A stretch of DNA of 64,000 bases from assembly GCF_030348945.1 (NCBI RefSeq), contig NZ_JAUCEN010000002.1:5022001-5086000 (forward strand), in the 5' to 3' direction. Numbering within the stretch: position 1 is the stretch's first letter; every line of letters begins with the position of its first letter. The translations under genes and the position numbers were made by a program. The notes beneath the pieces are model-generated. The model was not told the DNA's origin, did not search any database, and saw only the letters and a list, made by a program, of their open reading frames with translations. Origin of the DNA: Peribacillus sp. ACCC06369. GTDB lineage: Bacteria; Bacillota; Bacilli; Bacillales; DSM-1321. This document shows positions 52,664 to 64,000 of the stretch, in pieces.

Positions 52664-55021
52664 TTATCTCTTTTTTGGTTTTCTCTTGCGCTTGGCAGCC
52701 GGCGCATTTTCAAAGAATTTTTTCTTCTTTTTCGATTTTTTCTCGGAAGAAGGCGCATTTCCATTACGGCCGCCGCCTTTTCCCTCGTTACGTCCCCCAT
52801 TGCCACCACGGCTACGTTTACGTTCACCTGAATTGGCTTTGAATATTTTCTTCTCGCCAGATGGACGCGGACGGCTTACCTTCATGCCGATAATTTCAAA
52901 ATCGATGGCGCGTTCCTCTTTATTGACGTTGGAAACTCGGACGTCGATCTCATCGCCAATCCGGAACACATTACCGGTACGTTCCCCGATCATTGCAAGC
53001 TGACGCTCATCAAAGCGGTAATAATCATCCGTCATGAAGCTGACATGGACAAGACCTTCAATGGTATTCGGCAACTCGACGAACATCCCGAAATTCGTAA
53101 CGGAACCAATGATCCCGGTATATTCTTCGCCGATTTTATCAAGCATATATTCCGCTTTCTTCAAATCATCCGTTTCCCGTTCGGCATCGACTGAGCGACG
53201 TTCACGTTTCGATGTATGATCGGCAATCTCAGGTAAAATGGCATTCCATTTCTCCTTCGTGGCTTCATCGAGTTTACCTTCCACCAAGTAGGTCCTGATC
53301 AACCTGTGTACGATCAAATCCGGGTACCGGCGAATCGGTGATGTGAAATGTGTATAAAACTCAGCTGATAAACCAAAGTGGCCTAGGCTCTCCGGGTCAT
53401 ATTTCGCTTGTTGCATGGAACGAAGCATGACGGTGGATATGACCGTTTCTTCCGGTTTACCGGCAACTGCCTCAATGATTTCCTGTAGCGCCTTAGGATG
53501 AACGTCATTTGCCGATCCCCGAACAATATATCCGAAGTTCGTAATGAATTCAAAGAAACGCTGCAGTTTTTCTGGCTTGGGATCTTCATGGATACGGTAA
53601 ATGAACGGTACATCAAGTCGGTGGAAATGCTCTGCAACGGTTTCGTTAGCCGCAAGCATGAACTCTTCAATCAGCTTTTCCGCAACCGACCTTTCACGTA
53701 AAACCACATCAGTCGGATGTCCCTCTTCATCAACGATAACTTTCGCTTCATTAAAATCAAAGTCGATTGCACCGCGATTCATCCGGTTTTTACGAAGGAT
53801 GGCCGCTAACTTCTCCATGTCCTGGAACATCGGAACCAAAGCTTCATAGCGTTCGAGTTGTTCTTCATCTTTATCCACAAGGATTTTGTTCACATTGCCA
53901 TATGTCATACGTTCCGTCGTCTTAATGACACTTTCAAAAATTTCATGGTTGACGACTTCACCATTTGGCGTGATTTCCATTTCACAAGAGAGTGTAAAAC
54001 GATCCACTTGCGGGTTCAAGGAACAAATGCCATTCGATAAACGATGCGGGATCATCGGAATTACCCTGTCCACCAAATAAACGCTCGTCCCTCTTTCTAA
54101 GGCTTCCTTATCGATTGGAGAGCCTTCCGTTACATAATGGCTGACATCAGCAATATGCACACCCAGCTTATAGTTGCCATTTTCAAGTTTGGAAACAGTG
54201 ACGGCATCATCCAGGTCCTTTGCATCCGCCCCATCAATCGTGACCAAAACATCATTCCGCAAATCCCTGCGGCTGCCAATTTCACTTTCTTGAATGGTAT
54301 CCGAAACGGCATTGGCTTGCTCCATGACGTCATCCGGGAATTCCATCGGCAAACCATACTTATGGATCACTGAAAGAATATCTACACCAGGGTCATTCTT
54401 ATGCCCAAGAATCTCAATGACTTCGCCTTCAGCACTTACGCGTCCTTCAGGATAAGAAGTCAGCTTGACGACAACCTTATGGCCCTCTACCGCTCCATGG
54501 GAAGCATGTTGTGGAATGAAGATATCGTTTGCGATCTTTTTATCATCTGGGATGACGAAACCAAAACTTTTACTTTCAGAGTATGTACCGACCACTTGTG
54601 TAATGCCGCGTTCAAGTATTCTGATGACCGTGCCTTCTTGTCTTGAGCCGGATGTTTCCGAAGATACGCGTACCATGACGACATCTCCATGCATCGCTGT
54701 ACCCGTTTCATTCGGCGGAATGAAAATATCATCCATGCCTGGGTTATCTTCTGGTGTCACAAAAGCGAATCCCTTTGCATGCCCCGTTAATTTACCGCGG
54801 AACAAATTCATTTTTTGCGGCAGGCCGTAACGATTGCTTCTCGTTCTGACCACCAGTCCCTTTTCTTCCATTTTAACTAGAGCCTTAACGAAATTCTTGA
54901 AATCTGCCGAGTCTTCAATTTTCAAAGCCTCTTCAAGTTCCTGTACGGTTAATGGCTTATATGCTTCATCCGTCATGTACGTAAGAAGCTTATTAATATG
55001 TTCTTGAATGTTATCTTCCAT
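52664..55021 (-). CDS. rnr: Ribonuclease R
   Basis: This 785-residue 3'-5' exoribonuclease degrades structured RNA and tmRNA-released messages. An N-terminal winged helix is at 5-65, two cold-shock (OB) domains at about 70-220, and the RNB catalytic domain at about 245-590 with the Asp cluster of [16 protein letters not shown]. An S1 domain follows at about 635-715 ([15 protein letters not shown]), then a strongly basic glycine-rich tail. The ATG follows TAGGAGGG. The gene sits between est and smpB as part of the secG-est-rnr-smpB-ssrA block. Confidence 0.97.
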   Translation of the reverse strand: MEDNIQEHINKLLTYMTDEAYKPLTVQELEEALKIEDSADFKNFVKALVKMEEKGLVVRTRSNRYGLPQKMNLFRGKLTGHAKGFAFVTPEDNPGMDDIFIPPNETGTAMHGDVVMVRVSSETSGSRQEGTVIRILERGITQVVGTYSESKSFGFVIPDDKKIANDIFIPQHASHGAVEGHKVVVKLTSYPEGRVSAEGEVIEILGHKNDPGVDILSVIHKYGLPMEFPDDVMEQANAVSDTIQESEIGSRRDLRNDVLVTIDGADAKDLDDAVTVSKLENGNYKLGVHIADVSHYVTEGSPIDKEALERGTSVYLVDRVIPMIPHRLSNGICSLNPQVDRFTLSCEMEITPNGEVVNHEIFESVIKTTERMTYGNVNKILVDKDEEQLERYEALVPMFQDMEKLAAILRKNRMNRGAIDFDFNEAKVIVDEEGHPTDVVLRERSVAEKLIEEFMLAANETVAEHFHRLDVPFIYRIHEDPKPEKLQRFFEFITNFGYIVRGSANDVHPKALQEIIEAVAGKPEETVISTVMLRSMQQAKYDPESLGHFGLSAEFYTHFTSPIRRYPDLIVHRLIRTYLVEGKLDEATKEKWNAILPEIADHTSKRERRSVDAERETDDLKKAEYMLDKIGEEYTGIIGSVTNFGMFVELPNTIEGLVHVSFMTDDYYRFDERQLAMIGERTGNVFRIGDEIDVRVSNVNKEERAIDFEIIGMKVSRPRPSGEKKIFKANSGERKRSRGGNGGRNEGKGGGRNGNAPSSEKKSKKKKKFFENAPAAKRKRKPKKR

Positions 55022-55054
55022 GAAAACCCTCCTATTCAGGGTATGATAAATTTG

Positions 55055-55801
55055 TTATTCGGACCAATCCAGACTTTCTAAAAATTCAAATACATCTTCA
55101 TGCAACTGGTTTCGTTCTTTATCAAGAGTTATGACGTGACCGGATTCTTCATACCACTTGATTTTTTTTACTGGTGATTCAATGGCATCAATAATAATAT
55201 CGGCACTTTTTGGATTGATAACATCATCATGACGACCCTGCACGACAAATGTCGGCGCGTAAATAAGATCGACGTGCTCGCGTACATCAGTTATCAATTC
55301 CTGAAGGGCTTTCAATGTATTCATTGGTTTATCGGCAAGGAGGTCCATTTCAAGCTCAATTTGCTCTTGAGTTTTCCCTTCGTACTTCTTAAATTCTCTG
55401 GCGTACTCCAAAACTCCTTTATACATCATTTCTTCACTTTTGATATACATAGGCGCACACATTGATACGATACCCTTTATAGGTACAGTGTAACCTAATT
55501 TAAGAGAAAATACGCCTCCTAATGAGAGTCCAGCAACAGCAATTTCTTCATGGCCCTCACTTTTAAGAAAATCATAGCCCATCATGACATCTTTCCACCA
55601 ATCTGAAGGACCCGTTTTCACTAACTCCTCCGGCGGAACGCCATGTCCTTTATAGTGCGGGGCATGGCAGGTGTATCCCTGTTTCTCCAAGTAACGGCCA
55701 AGCATCCGCACATCTGCGGAATTCCCCGTAAATCCATGTAAAAGTAAGACAGCTCTTTTTCCGCCTTTAAAAGTAAAGGGCTGCTGCAGTTTGATTTTCA
55801 T
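55055..55801 (-). CDS. est: Carboxylesterase (Est30-type)
   Basis: This 248-residue alpha/beta hydrolase has the nucleophile Ser in GLSLGG (near residue 93), the oxyanion motif LLHGFTG, an Asp in GRHDDVI and a His in ESGHVITLD. Length and motifs match the B. subtilis/Geobacillus Est30 carboxylesterase. It hydrolyses short acyl esters in the cytoplasm. The physiological substrate is unknown. It precedes rnr by 33 bases. Confidence 0.94.
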   Translation of the reverse strand: MKIKLQQPFTFKGGKRAVLLLHGFTGNSADVRMLGRYLEKQGYTCHAPHYKGHGVPPEELVKTGPSDWWKDVMMGYDFLKSEGHEEIAVAGLSLGGVFSLKLGYTVPIKGIVSMCAPMYIKSEEMMYKGVLEYAREFKKYEGKTQEQIELEMDLLADKPMNTLKALQELITDVREHVDLIYAPTFVVQGRHDDVINPKSADIIIDAIESPVKKIKWYEESGHVITLDKERNQLHEDVFEFLESLDWSE

Positions 55802-55902
55802 GATTTTAACTCCTTTATCGGTAAATAGAATCCAAAAAAATTCCCTATCCTATAATTAAGTACTAAAATCACTATATCTATTCATGCAACTATTGTGCAA
55901 AG

Positions 55903-55928
55903 AAAAAAGCCTAGCTATTTAGCTAGAC
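55903..55928 (-). terminator. Terminator of secG
   Basis: GTCTAGCT pairs with AGCTAGGC (one G-U) on the minus strand, then six T residues. Confidence 0.85.
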
Positions 55929-55942
55929 TCATTTTTGATCCA

Positions 55943-56176
55943 TTACACATCAAAGAATGCAACAAGTAAAGTTAAAGCAAAGAATAAAATGGCTAATACT
56001 ACCGTTGCGCGATGTAAAACAAGGTCCAAACCGCGTGCCTTTTGCTTTCCGAATAGCTGCTCGGCACCGCCGGCAATCGCACCTGATAAACCTGCACTTT
56101 TACCTGATTGAAGCAATACCGTCACAATGAGGGCGATACTGACAATCACTAAAAGCGTTATGAGAAATGCATGCAT
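55943..56176 (-). CDS. secG: Preprotein translocase subunit SecG
   Basis: The start at ATG 56176 follows AGGAGGTG. The 77-residue protein has two transmembrane helices (about 2-22 and 55-75) around the conserved loop [21 protein letters not shown]. SecG helps SecYEG during export. It lies upstream of est and rnr on the same strand, but the terminator after it suggests its own transcript. Confidence 0.95.
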   Translation of the reverse strand: MHAFLITLLVIVSIALIVTVLLQSGKSAGLSGAIAGGAEQLFGKQKARGLDLVLHRATVVLAILFFALTLLVAFFDV

Positions 56177-56352
56177 GCAATGACACCTCCTGAAGAACCA
56201 ATAAACAATTACTTTAACTTTACCACACCCACTAAATATCCACAATCTTTGTTATACTATAATGGAAAGAATTCCTAAACACCCATAGTCATTTATTTCT
56301 TTTTGATACAAAGTTTGAGATAATTTGCATAAAGAGAGAAAGAGGTGTCACC

Positions 56353-56895
56353 ATGTTTAAGTCCATACTTCGGATTCTTGATCTCCTGACCATCCTATTC
56401 TCGGCAGTTGCCGGCTATTCTTTATGGGCAGGCGGAAGCAATCTTTTGAGTATCCTATTAATCATCCTATCACCGCTTTTATTGCTGCTGGCAAAGTATC
56501 ACGGAAATCGATACTTATTATTTGCTGCATATATCACGACAACCGTTTATTTTACTGCTATTATTTATAATGGACTTTCCAATAGCGGTATCGACTTTTT
56601 CCAATCAAGCTTCAATGTCCTCCTGATAGGGGCGGCAGCCGTCTTGCTGAGCATCATAGCAGCTGTCATTGGGTTTGGAACCAATACCCTTACGATCCTA
56701 TGGTTATCGCTGCATGCCCTTGTCACATTCGAGACAATCAGGATGTCATCCGGTTTCCTTTCACACTTTTGGTCCGATCCCGTCGTGGAAACCGCAGTCC
56801 GTAATGATTATCCTTTTTTGTTGATGGTCGTCTGGATTGGCTTATTTCTTGATAAATATCAAAGTGAGTTAACAAGGGATTACTTATCACGATAA
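56353..56895 (+). CDS. Membrane protein of unknown function
   Basis: This 180-residue protein has five or six hydrophobic helices (about 8-28, 31-47, 54-74, 88-108, 110-130, 153-168) and a charged C-terminus. The ribosome site is AAGAGGTGTC. I recognise no family. It lies 56 bases upstream of the VanY-type lipoprotein gene and may be in one operon with it. Confidence 0.7.
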   Translation: MFKSILRILDLLTILFSAVAGYSLWAGGSNLLSILLIILSPLLLLLAKYHGNRYLLFAAYITTTVYFTAIIYNGLSNSGIDFFQSSFNVLLIGAAAVLLSIIAAVIGFGTNTLTILWLSLHALVTFETIRMSSGFLSHFWSDPVVETAVRNDYPFLLMVVWIGLFLDKYQSELTRDYLSR

Positions 56896-56950
56896 TCTTT
56901 CAAAACTATTTTTATTGGAAATCTTATATTAAAAGCAAGGGGCCTTTCAC

Positions 56951-57775
56951 ATGTTAAAACCTATATTTGCAGCAACTGCTCTATCATCTTTCATTCTGAT
57001 GGCTGGCTGTTCATTCGATCTGACCAGCAATGATGAAAAAGAGCAAAAAGAAGAACAACCGAGCTCCCCGGAGACGGAGACAGAAACTGACAAGAATAAT
57101 GATGAAAAAGAATCGGCCCAACGCCAGGTGGAAGTTGATGAAACAGCTAAACCCGGACAGGCTGGCCTTCAGACATTAGCCCATCCGGAAGGCATTCCTG
57201 TACTTGTCAATAAACAATACAGCCTACCTGAAGATTACAAACCTGCAGACCTTATCTACCCAAAAGTGGATTTCATCTTTCAAGATAAAATTGAAAAAAG
57301 AATGATGCGCGAGGAAGCGGGAAAGGCACTTGAAGTAATGTTCCAGGCTGCCGAAAAAGAAAACATGCACTTTGCCGGAGTTTCCGCTTATCGCTCACAC
57401 CAAAGACAGATCGCGGTCTTTAATAACTATGTGGCTAAAGATGGGGAAGAAAAAGCGAAAACCTACAGTGCAATGCCTGGGACAAGCGAGCATGAAACGG
57501 GACTCGCGATTGATGTCACGACCCAAGATGGTGCATGTGCCGCCCAAGACTGCTTCGGTGATACGAATGAAGCCGCCTGGCTTGCTGAACATGCACATGA
57601 ATACGGATTTATCATCCGCTACCCTGAAGGCAAGGAAAACATCACAGGTTATAAATACGAACCATGGCACATCCGCTATGTCGGTGTCGATGCCGCAACT
57701 GAAATCTATGAAACGAAGAGTACATTAGAAGAATACTATAATGCCATACCAGTGGAAGCTGTATCGGATAAATGA
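56951..57775 (+). CDS. VanY-type D-alanyl-D-alanine carboxypeptidase lipoprotein
   Basis: This 274-residue protein has a lipoprotein signal with lipidated Cys20 (LMAGCS), an acidic low-complexity linker (about 28-70), then an M15B peptidase domain. The domain motifs are SAYRSHQRQ, SAMPGTSEHETGLAIDVT (zinc His and Asp) and EPWHIRYVG (catalytic Glu and zinc His). It trims the terminal D-Ala of peptidoglycan stem peptides outside the membrane. The gene ends at a strong terminator. Confidence 0.94.
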   Translation: MLKPIFAATALSSFILMAGCSFDLTSNDEKEQKEEQPSSPETETETDKNNDEKESAQRQVEVDETAKPGQAGLQTLAHPEGIPVLVNKQYSLPEDYKPADLIYPKVDFIFQDKIEKRMMREEAGKALEVMFQAAEKENMHFAGVSAYRSHQRQIAVFNNYVAKDGEEKAKTYSAMPGTSEHETGLAIDVTTQDGACAAQDCFGDTNEAAWLAEHAHEYGFIIRYPEGKENITGYKYEPWHIRYVGVDAATEIYETKSTLEEYYNAIPVEAVSDK

Positions 57776-57811
57776 AAAAAAGGTGCCCGGATGCGGCACT
57801 TTTTTTTTTGA
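57776..57811 (+). terminator. Terminator of the VanY-type gene
   Basis: AAAGGTGCC pairs with GGCACTTTT around a 7-base loop, followed by a run of T residues. Confidence 0.88.
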
Positions 57812-57818
57812 ATTGGTA

Positions 57819-57838
57819 TTAATCAAACGTTTGATTAA
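57819..57838. repeat. 20-bp perfect palindrome, TetR-type operator candidate
   Basis: TTAATCAAACGTTTGATTAA is a perfect palindrome with the look of a TetR-family operator. It is alone in a gap between two convergent gene ends, so no promoter is expected there. Confidence 0.6.
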
Positions 57839-57883
57839 ATACGTTAATCAGCCCTCCCAGTCCCTTTCGCCAACTTCATGAAT

Positions 57884-57932
57884 ATAAAAAACCTCCTATT
57901 CGAATGTGGATTGCCACATTGAATAGGAGGTG
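57884..57932 (-). terminator. Terminator of the glycolytic operon (after eno)
   Basis: A stem of about 18 bp (ACCTCCTATTC-AATGTGG with its complement) around a 4-base loop is followed by six T residues on the minus strand. Confidence 0.93.
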
Positions 57933-57990
57933 AAAAGAAATTACGATACTGAATCCGCAAGCTTCTCGTCAGAAGCCGAATTCAAAATAA

Positions 57991-62837
<4,847 letters not shown>

Positions 62838-63043
62838 AATCCAAGAACCCCCTTAGATATTGTTATCATATTTTTGATTCTTTTAGTCAAAAAGGGAGAG
62901 GGTAAATATCCCAACTCCCCTTTTCTCTTTTTCATTATAGTCGGTTTCCAGGAAATTATCCAAAAACAAGAAATGTAAACGCTTGACCGATTAATGACTT
63001 ACTAATAATATCATCTTCTGCCAAGTTTTTTTAGAGGTGTGAT

Positions 63044-63075
63044 TAAAAAAACCTCACCTTGGTGAGGTTTTTTTA
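63044..63075 (-). terminator. Terminator after gap
   Basis: AACCTCACC pairs with GGTGAGGTT, followed by seven T residues on the minus strand. It probably separates abundant gap mRNA from the pgk-eno message, with some read-through. Confidence 0.9.
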
Positions 63076-63085
63076 ATTATTCTAA

Positions 63086-64000
<915 letters not shown>

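Overview
The window looks like a chromosome segment of a Bacillaceae bacterium, most like the Bacillus/Peribacillus group. The evidence is strong AGGAGG-type ribosome sites, low GC, and many genes arranged as in Bacillus subtilis: ltaS, yclNOPQ, sqhC, des-desK-desR, fdhD/yrhE/yrhD, ssrA-smpB-rnr-est-secG and gap-pgk-tpiA-gpmI-eno. The genus is an inference, not a search result.

Layout. 0.1-2.8 kb: an RraA-like protein and lipoteichoic acid synthase, followed by about 1.1 kb without a convincing gene. 4.0-8.4 kb: a four-gene iron-siderophore ABC operon (yclNOPQ type) behind a near-consensus Fur box, with a divergent DUF1450 gene. 8.8-12.5 kb: a secreted M14 carboxypeptidase and a sporulenol-synthase-type terpene cyclase, then a cluster of DnaA boxes. 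12.8-20.1 kb: a TPR protein, a PepSY protein with an OmpR-type two-component system, MsrA, and the Des membrane-fluidity system (desaturase, DesK, DesR). 20.4-28.0 kb: a CitAB-type two-component system, a tripartite tricarboxylate transporter (TctCBA) with a cre site, an AEC permease and a LysR regulator.

28.3-44.6 kb is a horizontally acquired, very AT-rich island. It has a large serine recombinase, a fused HK97-type prohead protease-major capsid protein, a portal protein, a P27-type small terminase, a helicase-like replication protein and several small proteins. I find no large terminase, tail, holin or endolysin. This fits a phage satellite that builds its own head (capsid-forming PICI-like) but must borrow other functions. 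It also carries candidate defence cargo: an Mrr-like nuclease, an HNH-like protein paired with a four-helix membrane protein, a Ser/Thr kinase and a two-helix membrane protein. Its early genes are individually capped by related promoters and terminators.

44.9-50.4 kb: a formate dehydrogenase locus (fdhD, an MpsC/DUF2294 protein, yrhE-like alpha subunit, yrhD-like partner) with a terminator-like hairpin in the leader of the dehydrogenase gene, then a MITE-like 117-bp element and a small unknown gene. 50.4-56.2 kb: a NERD-domain protein, tmRNA, smpB, rnr, est and secG, i.e. the trans-translation and RNA decay block. 56.3-57.8 kb: a membrane protein and a VanY-type D,D-carboxypeptidase lipoprotein. 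57.9-64.0 kb: the lower-glycolysis genes eno, gpmI, tpiA, pgk and the 3' part of gap, which runs off the window.
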